Assembly (NCBI GenBank): GCA_944470555.2
Contig: OX104130.1
Span: 60,421,491-60,485,490, forward strand
Source of the DNA: Heterobilharzia americana
Lineage: Eukaryota > Platyhelminthes > Trematoda > Strigeidida > Schistosomatidae
Direction: 5' to 3'
Length of the DNA stretch: 64,000 nucleotides
Positions 24,201-35,929 of this stretch are shown in pieces. The notes under the pieces are model-generated. The model searched no databases. It was not told the origin of the DNA and was given only the letters and a program-made list of their open reading frames with translations. Position 1 is the stretch's first letter; every line of letters begins with the position of its first letter. A program made the translations under genes and the position numbers.

Positions 24201-25404
24201 ATTAGCTTCAATATGTACGGCACAGATTCCCGGAAACCGCCACAACAGACTTTTAATCTACAAGTTTTTTGGTTACTCCACTTGTTCTGTTAGTTTCGCC
24301 GCAAGCTTTTTCTTTGTTCCTTATTTTATGCCTTTTTGATGCATTGAGGTGCCTGTTAGCGGTGGTTTACGCTGTGTTTTCACGGGAAGAAATTCTCGGA
24401 AGCGCCTTTTGGTGGCCGGAAAGTTGGCTAGCTGACATCAGAAGCGGCATAACATTGACCGTAGCCTCCGACGCTGCTGTCATTTATTTTCCGTTTAACA
24501 CTATGAGTAAACGCAGTTGTCCTGACACGGTTATTGGGCAGCGACAGTGTTAGAGAGAGTGCCTCCATTACTACGTAGAACGTACATCAGAAACCCAGAC
24601 GTTTCGACCCTATGATGTGGTGCACTCTAGCGGCACTGTGATACATACTGAACGATAACGCTCCCACTTGTAACATATGCGGCTGCTTCCTTTATTAATG
24701 CTGTCATTATTCTTTCATGCAGCTTTCAGCAAGTTATCAGCCAATGGGTACTAGAGTGTTACAGATACCCTAAATTTTACGACTTCGAGAGGAATTTCTA
24801 GGAGAAGCCTTAAATTGTAACTGAAGTTCTCGAATAATCGCCTCATGGCATTTCGGAAGCGGACATGCCTATCGGAAAGGAAAGTAGACCTAGGGAGACA
24901 CAAAAGCAATTATAGTCCCTCTGAGCTGATGGGTGGTGAAAGCTGAGCAGAAAGAAAGGAACTGAGTGCTAGAGATGTCGGTACGAAGACGTTTGTGCAG
25001 AAGACTCTCTATCTTATCAGTAATACGGTGTGATGATATCCACTGACTTTTAACTGCGCAGTCGGAACTCGAAGAAAAGCATTTTAGCTCGAAGGACTAA
25101 AAAATAATGACATGATGGAGAATCAGAACTTCGGATATCAATTGACGGTCAACTACCACAAGGCACCTGTATTGATCACATTTTATCAAGACATATGGAA
25201 CTGTTGTTTGTGCCTTCGACATAGGAGATGCACAGAGACCAAACAGGATGCACCAGTCTGAAGCCTGTGGTACTACGAATAAATGTCTACACAATCAAGC
25301 TTATCGGAAGACATATCTAGATGAAATTTTGTGCGATTAAAAAGCATTAAGGGCCATGGACATGCTTCTGAGTAGGTGCTGACTTAAATCACAATCTTGG
25401 AATG
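21296..25404. other. Long unassigned spacer
   Basis: About 4.1 kb with only short open frames (for example 22,168-22,374, 23,593-23,940 and 24,269-24,553). None has a motif I can name, and I see no LINE RT, endonuclease or transposase blocks. A host regulatory role or very old repeats are both possible; the sequence does not decide. Confidence 0.35.
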
Positions 25405-27990
25405 AAGGTATTATATTATTATTATTATTATTAATATTAGCCCCTTGGGTTCCTGGTGGAAGATAGGGCCTCAGTAGCACGTCTCCATTCTACTCTGTTC
25501 TTTGAAATCTTTTGAACCTGGCTCCACGACAGCCCACAACCTCTCATTTCCTCCTCGCACGATCTCCTTCATGTCACCCTCGCCTCCGACACCCAACTCG
25601 TCGCTTCCCATGGGGATTCTACTCGAGTACCTGGCCTGACGAGTGATGTCCCCAGTCGGCCTTCTCAGTGTATGCCCAATCCATCACCACTTCCTCCCAG
25701 TGCATATTCGTTGAGCAATAGCTTCTTGGTTGGTTCGTTGCCAGCCAGCCAGAGTTCCTTGTTGTTTATTCGTTCTGGCCATCTGAGCTTCAGTAACGTA
25801 CAAGCGTAGGCAGTTGTTGATGAATGTCTAAAGTTTACTGGAAACCCCTTTCGTAACGCGCCAAGTCTCTGAACCATCACACAGAAGCACTGACTTGACA
25901 TCGGTGCTGAAAATCTGGATCTTGTTCCGCATGCTGAGTGCAGAAGATCTCCACACTGGTTTCAGGCTAATGAACGCCTGTCTTGCTTTTCCGACTCTGA
26001 CTTTGACATCCTTGTCCGTGTTGCCTGTGGTTGAAACAGTGCTTCCTAGGTAGGTGGAGGAGATTACTTCCTTTAAGTTTCTCCCGTTCATGGCGATTGG
26101 AGTTTGTTGTTGGAGTTATTGGCTGGGTATCTTCATCACTTCTGTCTTCTCTATATTCACCTGAAATCCCGTCTTCGCTGCCTTGCCTCTTCTGTCAACT
26201 TGTTAGTTTTCGCCTGTAGGTCTTCAAGTTTGCGTGACATCAGACACAAGTCATCGTTAGCGAAATCCAGATCTTCTAGATTCTTCTCCACAGTCCAGCC
26301 AGCGTATCCCCCTCTTCTTGCTCCCCATTGTTTGCTGCATGATCTAGTCGATCACAATCAGGAATATCATGGGGAATAGTAGGCAACACTGTTTCACTCC
26401 TGTCTTCACTTCAAAAGCATCACTTAGCTGAGCTTCCCATTGTGAATTACTTGGCATATGGCGTCATCATATAGTTGTTGAATGAGGTTGATAAAGATTT
26501 GTGGCACTGAAACCGTAGTGTTGAAGCAGCAGCCTGCCAAATTACTTGTTAGTCAACGCTGTCGAAGGCCTTCTCAAAGTCGATAAGGTTGGGGTGTGGA
26601 GTTGACTGCTGTTCTATACTCTGTTCTATGATGACGCGTAGTGTAGCGTTGCAATTTGGTCGGCATATGATTTGTACTTCCTGAATCCAGCCAGTCAGCC
26701 AGTTCCGGTCGTAGTTTTGAATCTAGCGCATCCTTTAGCTTCTCCAGGATGATTCGGCTTAATGTTTTGCTTGCTTTGGGTGGACAGGAGCATGATTCTG
26801 TGCCAGTTCTTGCAAAACGCTGGGGTCTTCCTTCTTCCGCAGTTTGACAAGGTAACCCTTCTTCCAATCGCCAGGTGCCTTCTCTTCCTTCCACACCTTC
26901 TGAAATAGGGATATGTGCATGTCCGCTGTAGTCTCTGCGTCTGTTCTCAGTGCTTTTGGCGGGATCCCATCTGGTCCTGCTGCTTTCCAGCATTTCAGTA
27001 GCTTTATGGAGGCTGCAGGTGGTATTTCTGGACAAGTTGCATGTGGTGGTTGTGGTCGATTCAAGAGCTTCTCAAAGTGGTCGGCCCATTGTTCCCTTTG
27101 TTTCTCTTCTTTCGTAATTAAATTTCCGTCGTTATCTTTTATTGGTTTCATCTGCGTTGATCTTTTCCCTACCAGATAGCAACCTGGCTATTTGATACAT
27201 TGTTATCAGATCTCTGTCCCTCCTACATGCAGCGTGTTCTGATTCACTTGCCAGTGTTTCGTAGAAGTGTCTTTTGTCTTTCCACCCACTCTCCTTCACT
27301 TCTTTGTCCAGTGTTTCATAATAATACGCTTGGTTATGCAGGCTTCTTTCTACATCTATTTCAGAGACTTCCAGTGTTCTTCCACACAGGTTTCTTCAGG
27401 AATGTTGCTCGATGTCTCCCATTTTGTCTTGATGGCTGGCTTACGTGAAGATCTCCTTTGTAGTTTCACCCTTCAGTTTCCGAGTGTTGTACTTGAATTG
27501 AGGACTATCACCAGCTTCCTTGAAGGCTTTTAACCTGATTTGGAAGGTTCCTTGCACTAGATAGTGCGTTGTCTGAACCTACATCTGCTCCTCTTCTTGA
27601 CCTTGTGTCAAGTAGACTGCGTCTCCATTTTCTTGGGATTGAGATAAAATTGATCTGATTTTTAGTGTAGTGTTTCCATTTGGTGAAATCCATGTCGCTT
27701 TGTGGATATCCTTGTACTTGAACACAATGCCTGACTTCAGTCAACAAATCGTTGAATGCACAGAATTCTGCAAACAATTCTCCATTCTAGTTCATCACCT
27801 CACCGAGCGCTTCTCGACCCATGATTGCTTCTCTTCCTCTACTGTCCCCTCCCAGTTTGGCATTCATGTCGCCCATTAGAATTTTGATATCGCCAACTGG
27901 GGAGGGGTCTTGTCCAGTGTTGACTGCAGTTGTCGGTGGAATTCCTTCTTCTTCTCTTGCTCTGCTTAGTTATTAGTAGGTGCATAGCAT
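25405..27990 (-). mobile_element. RTE-like LINE, 3' two thirds (endonuclease end, RT, tail)
   Basis: Read on the minus strand this carries the end of the APE endonuclease ('DIKILMGDMNAKLG' in broken frames about 27,895-27,850; 'KWRRSLLDTRSRRGADVGSD' about 27,640-27,570), the linker with 'WADHFEKLLNRP' (about 27,090-27,050), 'KCWKAAGPDGIPPKALRTD' (about 26,995-26,935), RT motif A 'DFEKAFDSVD' and the C-terminal part (25,901-25,665). It ends in an ATT/TAA simple repeat at 25,408-25,436. Stops and shifts are common, including a stop right after motif A at 26,549-26,551. Its 5' part resumes at 29,712 beyond an inserted CR1 fragment. Confidence 0.85.
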
Positions 27991-27994
27991 TGTA

Positions 27995-29711
27995 ATAATA
28001 ATAATAAATAAATAATAAATGTTTTATTCTCGTCTTAAAAAAGGATTTTAATTTGAGAGAAGCCAGTTTACAGGCTTCATCACGTTGATACATCTCAAAT
28101 GATCTACAAGACTTGAGCCCTGAGTGGTACTGATGCAATGTCATTAAACTCAATTAAAAACTGCCGAAGGTCCTGCTTGTTATGAAATGAATGAGGAAAT
28201 ATTACTTTACAGCGTACACAGGGTGTTAAAGTTTAGATAATAGTAAATGTCGCCTTCATTTAACAGATTTAACAAGAGGGATACCAGTTAAAAAGCACCT
28301 TCGAATTCATATATTTTGAAAGTATCTAGTATTATATAGTTTACATATCAAGTCATTAGTGGGCACAATCTTATTGAAATTTGCTGAAATTCATGACACG
28401 GATATGGATTGTCATATCCCATCACATAGATAAGTTCCACTATCAATATCAAAAGCGCGCAGTGTTCAAAGTTTGTGTTACAACCAACAGACGTTGTTAG
28501 TCCATTCGCATAGTTTGCTGATTAGCAATATAACAGTTTATTACTCGGAATGATCTTCAGTTTTTGGCCTTTTTAACCACAAGGGACCCGTTTATACAAT
28601 CTGGAGCATCAATAAGGTATCCACAGTTATATAACCAACGTACATGGCTATATCAATGCAAATCCAGGACACTATGTTACGTTTAAAGGCAATATAGATT
28701 AATTCTGCTGGGAATACTTGTTGTATTGGATGGGAATAGATGTTGAAACAGTCAACAGTCCATGGACTTCGAGCATCTCTTGTATTAGCATAGGCGGCAT
28801 CATTCGAGAAGTGTATTTGATGCTCAGTAAGTTCCATATGAAAAGGTCTCTTAGTACAGAGTACTAGAAAATGTCTAGTGTGGAGCCATTGCAGGTAAGT
28901 GGCGTCCTGAGCCAATATGTTAATTGGTCTCTGGTTTAATCATCTGTTCAGAATGCCTCTGCTACCAATACTGTTGGGAATGGTCAGACGGCTCGTAGCA
29001 AGAAAAATCATGACGAGTAGGCGAGTTAATCTTGAAGATGGTCCAGAATTTGTGAAACAATGGGAGCGGTCCAATAATTATTGGCGTCAATGAGCAGGTG
29101 TTGTTCTCATAAAGCAATCACGTTCAGACTGAATTTGAATATCAAATGTCGACTTGCAGCTGCTTCTGCAAATGGGGAAAGAAAGGAGAGGCACGAGCAG
29201 ATATGGAAATACAGATTACAACGCTATCAAATCTGGAGAAGAGAAAGGCCCCTTTCCTTTTTTTGATTTATTCGGACTTGATGTACATTTTCATGTATAT
29301 ATGTGAAGTCAACTACACAGTCCCTCGATTATAAGGTTCTTAAGTTTTTCTGGGTGTGTGTGTACCGTAGTGGCTTTCAGAAATAAACAGTATCCTTTAC
29401 GTTCATTATATGACGAGGAGCCAGCATTCATACCCTTGTATGCAATCATAAGGCCATCTGCATTAGACGAACTTCAGGGCTTTAATAAAACCGATTCTTA
29501 CATTTAGAGATCTGAGTACGTTCACAGTGGACGCAATGGCTTGACCACTGTTATGTGCCGATTGCTCCATTATGCTTCTTATTTGTGGATATAATATGAA
29601 TATCAAGAAATTTATAGATATCCGTGAAGAGAAAGAATTCGTTGAGTAGACGTCGAAACTGAAATGCAGACATGCAAGAGCGAATAAAATGTGGGAGCTT
29701 ATTCCATTATA
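27995..29711 (-). mobile_element. CR1 3' fragment nested in the RTE element
   Basis: This is a 5'-truncated copy of the CR1 at 34.0-40.3 kb, in the opposite orientation. It matches 38,607-40,313 from the last 55 codons of the RT through the 3' UTR. The tail on the minus strand is 'GAGAATAAAACATTT' followed by TTA/TTTA repeats (28,033-27,990), whereas the plus copy ends in TTTG repeats, so the two are separate insertions. Bases 28,527-29,683 are identical to 39,791-38,635, while the 3'-most 0.5 kb differs at roughly one base in ten. An open frame at 28,592-28,915 lies in the 3' UTR and is also present in the other copy. Confidence 0.9.
28060..28077 (-). promoter_or_regulatory. CR1 3'-tail hairpin in the nested copy
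   Basis: Reverse complement of AAGCC-TGTAAACT-GGCTT, at the same distance class from the GAGAATAAA tail as in the plus-strand copy at 40,238. Confidence 0.5.
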
Positions 29712-30470
29712 TAATTGTGACCTTCCTTCCTTTTGAGTTGAATCTTGCTGTCATAATCCTGGAGGAGATTGGTTCCCACTGCATGAGAGGCAGCCTTGGA
29801 TGCTGTTGGTGACATCATGATAGCCACTCCAAAACTCAGCGTGCTCATGGTTGTCATCTGGGTGACAATATCGGAGTAGATTATTGATTCTCCAGTTGAC
29901 AGTTTGGAGAGTCCACTCCCATTCCATCTGCTTTCATAAATTCAAAGCACTTCAGTGTGATACCTCTTCATCTCGTTTGCAGTCTGGGCTGCCTTGCTGG
30001 GTTCAAACATCGTGCGGACATTCCATGTCCCCACGCTTACTTTCGCTCTCATCGAGAGAGGACACATCGGCCTGGTCAATTGGCTTCTTGAAGGCTTTCA
30101 CTCATTGGCGTCATTTCGCCTCTCCGATTTCATTGAGGAATAAGTTTGTTTTTATTTTTTATATTTTGTTTGTGCTTTGAAGTTTCCTTAGCGGTTGGAT
30201 TTGTTTTATGGGGTAGGGTTGCTAGCCCTACGCCCAACCTTCCCTCTTTACCCGGGCTTAGGACGGGCTAGTAACTAGTGAACTGGTCAACCAGGCGATG
30301 TTGGAATTGGGGTACAGAAGTCATGATATGCAGGGAGCGAACCTGGTGTCTAACTTTAGTAAGCGGTTTTATGACCATGCTGTATAGGTCAATACAACAA
30401 AAATGGCACGCTACAACACCACCAATAGCTAGATGACTGCGGAACTCACCAAATACTAGCTATCCTACCA
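29712..30470 (-). mobile_element. RTE-like LINE, 5' part (5' UTR and endonuclease start)
   Basis: Read on the minus strand, a putative 5' UTR containing 'gttgggcgtagggctagcaa' (about 30,236-30,217) precedes an endonuclease start 'VGTWNVRTMFEPSKAAQTAN' (about 30,035-29,976) and 'STGESIIYS' (about 29,897-29,872). The frame then breaks up and stops at the insertion near 29,711 in the stretch that encodes the strand before 'QCYAPTNN'. That next block is found at 27,990-27,960, beyond the inserted CR1. The two RTE parts are therefore one element split by a later insertion. The 5' limit near 30,470 is uncertain. Confidence 0.8.
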
Positions 30471-30479
30471 TAATAATAG

Positions 30480-31590
30480 AAGCCACATGATGCTGGTGAA
30501 ACAGTATCAAATACCCAGAAGTTTTTCCGTCCCAAAATGAACGGTTGGTCGATTAAATCCCGCGTGGATTCAGCCTTAAGTTACAATCTCTTCCACCTCT
30601 TTATGGACGCTAATGTCCTGCTGAACCATCTCTAAATGCCTTCACAACGGGGCATCTATTTGCGAACAAACTGCGAAGAGTGTTCGAACCCAAAATCGAG
30701 TCAACAAGTAGCCTAAACTGCCACACAGAAGTGCCGCCGGAAACAGATAAGGAAAGCCTCTTCCGGATTAAACTGCAGCATGCATTAAAGAATGCATATT
30801 TAGCATGTTCACTGTATTTGTCAATCGCTGACACATACGCATGATTTCTAAGATGGTAGGGTGGCCCATACTTCCAGACGGGCAGAGAGAAACAGCAGGA
30901 CGGGACGCGTAAAACCCTTAAACAGAGGACCAGGTTGTTCCCCAGACGGCGTTTCTGTGGCGGCCCAGTGGACAGCATGGTGCACCTGGTCAGGCAATCT
31001 GGATTGCAGGTACGATCCGACAATCGTCCAGTGAAACTTCTCCGTTTACATTCAAGCCGCAACCTGTCAGTATTCTTTCTGATGGGGAAGATTGATGAGC
31101 CATATTCCAAAGCCAGTTCAACACAAACTTTAAAAAACAGGTCTGGCTTCTTTCGAAGAGAAACTCTTCAGAGGAGGACTCGCGTGCCTTCCAGATTTAA
31201 AGACCGTAACTGATGCGTGCCGAGTGAATTTCAAAATATTGGACTCCCAGAGTATATAGTGTGCAGGATGTTTGCATCCCACAATCCTCAAACTCAGTGG
31301 AACACCCGGATAATTGTTTCCAGAATAAAGTGCCCTACATATTTCGCAGTCGAACAGAAAGTGCCATTTCTCGCTGAAGTCGAGATCATTTAAATTGGCC
31401 TGAGACAGTGACAAGCTTTTAGCTATTGCACCTTTTTGAAAGCTGGGAGCAATCTGAAGGTTGTCTGCATAATGATATGGTCTTTCATATCGTACCACCC
31501 GAGGCAAGTAGCTTACACGCATCGAAAGGGGAAGGGGAATAGGAACACTTCTTTGTAATACATCACTTCTAACCATCCAAGGGCATGAAA
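30480..31590 (-). pseudogene. CR1-like RT fragment (catalytic box to C-terminus)
   Basis: Minus-strand frames read 'SDVLQRSV' (decayed SGV-x-QGSV), then 'YERPYHYADNLQIA' (about 31,490-31,447), where YADN replaces the catalytic YADD. These are followed by 'LNDLDFSEKWHFLF' and, in the next frame, 'LALEYGSSIF' and 'DRLRLECKRRSFTGRLSD' (about 31,070-31,015). This is the palm end and thumb of a CR1 reverse transcriptase. The lost Asp and several frame changes make it dead. An RT piece with motif A lies in the same orientation at 33,180-33,420, so both may be one element split by about 1.6 kb of foreign sequence. Confidence 0.7.
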
Positions 31591-33179
31591 AGCAAACGTT
31601 TCACCTTTTTATCATATGATTCGATTATTTATATGGTAGAAAGGGAAGCCCGAACAAATTGCACCACATATATGCATCTGATTTGTTCCACTTTTAAAAA
31701 ACTCTCGTTGGCGGATAAATGCTATATAGCTGTGGTAGAAAAACGAAAACAAAACCATTCAACCTTGGGCATTCTTCAAACCTGTCACAAAAACTTGAAT
31801 GTCATATAACGGTTGTAATAGAGACCGATCTAACTAAAATGTTCATTCTCCATCATCAGGAAGTTCTTCTCCATTGTCATTAGATCTGATATACGCTCTT
31901 CACTCTCCCTTCCCTTGAGATCAAGGTATTTATCTTCTCTAACTTCTATATGTGCACGTCAAAGCTTTTACAGGCTCTCAAGTGAGAAACAGAGTCAACT
32001 TCTTCGGGCAGCTGTGATACAGTTTGAACCTGGACATGAGAAATGTGCGATACAAAACTTCAAAGGTAGTATTCTATGGGTAAATATTAAACTATATAGC
32101 CCATCATTCTTCAAGTCTTTCGGTTTTCTAGTCTTCAGTATTGCCTCCTTAAATTCTAGGACAACTAACTTCACCTCTCATGTCTCTATGTTTCTCTCCT
32201 CACCCGATGCGCAGATTATGGTGGCGCATCACACCAACGCTTACCTGGCATCGAAATTTTGCGCAACATGTGCGAACTATCGCTTTCCATGACTTAGAGA
32301 AGAAGACAATCCATCATGGACCACAACCTCTCCTGAATTCATGGCTCTAACTGGAAGTGCATTTGGAAACATTGGTATCAAATGTGGTTTGCACCCAAGC
32401 ATGCAGGTCCTTCTATTCCTGGCGACCACTCACATAGAGGCGGAGCCGACCAGAAGCGACCTCATATGACGCGCCAACCCTGAAGTCTTATAAAATGGTT
32501 TGATGGCGAAACCCCATATATTCTCCCCCGTGGCAGGCCAACAGTAGCTGGATGGAGCTGCATCTCTGGCCCAATTTACCCAAATGACCATGCTAACAAC
32601 ACTATGGACGAAAACAACCGGTGCTCTCTGTGTGACACCACACAATCACAGACCCAAATTTTCCCCATCCCAGTATTTAAACCCTAGTTTAGCGTGCTAC
32701 CTGTAGACAGCACAGAATTACCGAACACACAAATTTTCAGCATCCTTTGCGCCCAACATTCGACATACAATATGCCCCTACAGATCATATGTCTCACTGC
32801 TGCGAGGATACTTCTCATACTGAATGATTATATCCGTATTCAAATCCACTGCTGCTGTTTAACGATACGGCTTTTATCCAACGTTTGTGACAGCCAATAT
32901 CCAAAAAACTGCTCACTCCAAAAGACTTTATTCCCAATGTCCACTACCTGGGGAGAAGAAGAGATGGCATCACCAAAGACTATACACAACCATGTCCTAT
33001 AACCGTATCTGTAAAAATGGTATACATCCGCAAATTCAGGAACAGATTATTATTATATGGCATGATGGTTCATTCCTTTTGAACTTTCTGAGCTACACTG
33101 AGAAAAGGAACATTCAGATATTGCCTATAACAGTGTCATGTGTTCGCACATTTCATTACTTGGGATAAACGTTTTTATT
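31591..33179. other. Unassigned sequence between two CR1 fragments
   Basis: This stretch separates two minus-strand CR1 RT fragments that fit together in order, so it may be an insertion. Both junctions contain AAACGTTT-like words (about 31,598 and 33,167), but I find no terminal inverted repeats and no recognisable protein. Confidence 0.35.
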
Positions 33180-33420
33180 ATTATCATTTCACTGTCGGAG
33201 AAATGGTTCAAACCTGCTATTTAGGTTGTTTACCAGCCCGATTTACAAGCAGCCTTTTTTGAAGGACTGCGTCAAAAAGCTTCTCGAGGTCGAAAAGTGG
33301 TACAGCTAAAAAAGCCTTTCGTCATTACTTCGGGTGATATGTTCAAGATGATCAAGTAGTCAGGTACAACAGGGTCTGGGTTTTGTAAACCGGAGAGGAG
33401 AAGTCAATGATAAGTTGTTA
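33180..33420 (-). pseudogene. CR1-like RT fragment with motif A
   Basis: The minus strand reads 'LLDHLEHITRSNDERLF' (about 33,358-33,308) and, in the next frame, 'LFDLEKLFDAVLQKRLL' (about 33,300-33,245). This is RT motif A (F-D-L-x-K-x-F-D-A-V) of a CR1-like element preceded by the usual helical segment. It is short and broken. It lies upstream, in element order, of the fragment at 31,590-30,480. Confidence 0.6.
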
Positions 33421-33982
33421 TCAAAATGATAATCCACGACATAATTCTTCATGGCTTTTCCATCGCTCTGGAAACCGGAGGCGACAGAGTAGTTGGGCTG
33501 CAATTGCCCAGATGGGCAGCTTGTTCGGATTAATGGATGCGAACATAGGTGGTTTCTCAGATGGATGGTTTTCATGCACTGTCGAGCAAGGGGAGAATAA
33601 TTTCAGCAGTGAGAGAGGTGTCTTGACTCACGTTTCCAAAGACAACAGCCGTTTGGTGAGAAGCGTGCATTACATCTTTTGCGCTTTCCTCGTGCTTTTG
33701 AATTTTGGCAATCTGGCTACGCTACAGTTACATTTTCCGCCTGCAAATTAAAGCTTCTAAACATATACGTTATCCTCCGACTGCTGCTGTCATTTTCTCC
33801 GCAACTATTAGCTGCATATCTCTGGTTTTCATCAGTGCGTGAACTTTGGTCTGGAGTTCAGTGTTCTTCGCTATTTGAGGGGAAGTTGTAGCATCTTGGC
33901 GCTTTACCTACCAGTTTACTGCAAAAGCTAGGTTGACAGACAATCAATAACTTTAATCTATGCTGCAGATAAGTCTCTAATC

Positions 33983-35794
33983 TTGCTATTTTACTGTCAG
34001 ACAATAGATTTTTGCTTCCTTATGTCTGTGCCTCGTAGCCTTAAAATGAGTAACGTTATTGCTGCCGTAAACAAACCAATCCATAAAGCTAAGAGATCAA
34101 AAGTTTCGAATCCGTCACTAGGATCTGAAAATGGCTTATTTATTAATGGTCCTTCTGTCGATCTGTCTGACTTCGTGGCTGACGTATATAATGGTGTTAT
34201 TGCGAACAAGCGTAACATTGTTGACAACAGTAATGCGATTGCTGATCTTCAGCGTAAACTAGACTGTCTTACACCTCTGATTTGCCTGCTCAACCCTACA
34301 ACGGACTTATCAGTGGATAACCTTATCAAGTGTGAATCATTGGTGAACTTTGTAGCCACTGAAGCCAGCAAACGATTGACTTCGTCGCACAACTCCATTG
34401 TCCTCAATGTCCCTGACAGTTTTCCACTGAGACGTGTTAAAAATGACCTCCTCCAAGCCTGTGGTTTGCAAGAATCTGGTTGCACAGTCCGGCGTCTTAG
34501 GAAGAGGACTAGTAAATACCCCTGTTCAATATCATTCCAGTTTAGCACACTCCTTGATGCGAGACACTTTTGTGGTTCACAGAAATCTATAAGACTCTTA
34601 AGAAGCTATGAGAATGTTGGGGTACTTCCATATCTTACCCCATGTCAAGGACAGACACGTGTTTTGAAGCCTCATGGAGTCCCCCTGGAAACTTCACGAG
34701 AACCAACGGCCACCCGAAACATACTGGCGCCTGGGAGTCAGCTCCTCACACCAGATAACACTGTAAGTGTAGATCAAAAAAGGCTGACCGAGCATATTGT
34801 TGCAAGTACATCAGTTGCTACTGTTTCACCACCCAACATGGTAGTGAACACCGAAACTGAAGGTCAAGTCTCCGCCAGTTATGCAGATTTATTCTCAGAT
34901 GATGTTGATACGGAAGGCAGTGGTAATGATACGTCCGATATGCACCTGATTCCCCGAGTTTATCGACGAAACCTGCATCATCCAGGTGCAGTTACTCTGT
35001 TAAGCCTTTACCGCCCTCAAATACCATGTTGACCCCTGGGTGTATTGACAGTGCACTGTCACAAAGTGCCGTGTTTCGAAAATCCAAACCTAAAGGTCCT
35101 AGTTCGAGCATATCGCCAAAGCCAATGGCACAGAAACGTTTTAGCTAGCCCCGAAGTAATTATATTCAGACTGTTAAACCTAATGGTTATAACGCCATTC
35201 GAAGAGTGACCCCGTTTCCCTACGCAGACACATTCACGACGTCTACCGATATGACACCAAGTACTATGGCATCCTCACTGACCAACAGAAAGGTAGGATT
35301 CATACACCAGGGTGGTAAAAAGAAAGGGAACATGCGTGAGAATGTTCAGAACACAAATACTTCCCATAGTCATGAAGACAAATGCTATAGCAGAAACGAT
35401 AGGTTTCTCTCCTCATATCCATCTACACAACATTCAGTTCCAATGTATGCTCACCCAGTGCAACGATATCACCTCCTAATTGGAGGCCTGCTGTTCAGAT
35501 GCAGCCCTGATACTGGCTCCCCAACACAATGCACCCTACCCCTTCCCATGCGGAGGTGAAACCACAGATTTACTTGGCTCATTTCCGCAGACACCCATGC
35601 CCAGGGCTCATTCTGAAAACCCAAATTTTCGTGGACTTCAAAAATTATTAGCGCCCTTCGCCGCTCAGATGATTGCGCTGTTGAATCAGCTACTCTCAAT
35701 CCTAACTCACAACCGCTACAGTGGCGGGGGAGATGTTGCGCCAACCTGTCATCCTCCCGGCTCATACGCAGTGGGTCAACACCTGACAAGATAA
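33983..35794 (+). pseudogene. CR1-like ORF1, two frameshifts
   Basis: This is ORF1 of the long CR1 element that ends at 40,313. The first 349 codons (33,983-35,032) are open. The true start may be one of the internal Met codons near 34,022-34,046, which precede a Lys-rich segment. Residues about 80-110 look coiled-coil-like ('NSNAIADLQRKLDCL'). Residues about 135-225 ('NSIVLNVPDSFPLRRVKNDL' onward to 'YPCSISFQFS') resemble the RRM-like domain of LINE ORF1 proteins. After the stop the protein continues in other frames at about 35,050-35,559 and 35,480-35,794, which implies two frameshifts. No PHD-like Cys cluster is present, unlike the ORF1 at 10.1 and 46.5 kb, so this is a different CR1 subfamily. 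Confidence 0.7.
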
Positions 35795-35929
35795 AGGATA
35801 AAATTAGTAGCCCAGTAGTATCTTACCGCTTTATTGTCCCAGAAATTAACTTCTACCCAATTTTCCTCACCACTACAGTTCCAACTAACCCGCGAGAAAA
35901 TGCTTCCCGAAAACAGGTTTAGGTATTAC

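Noticed and set aside
28592..28915. A 107-codon open frame present identically at 28,592-28,915 (-) and 39,403-39,726 (+)
   Set aside because: The identity covers the whole 1,157 bp block, non-coding parts included, so it gives no evidence of protein-level selection. The frame lies in a CR1 3' UTR, and the older relative at 43.8-44.3 kb does not keep it open.
31598..33175. AAACGTTT words as a target-site duplication of a DNA transposon
   Set aside because: No terminal inverted repeats adjoin the words, and an 8-mer of this composition can recur by chance in AT-rich sequence.
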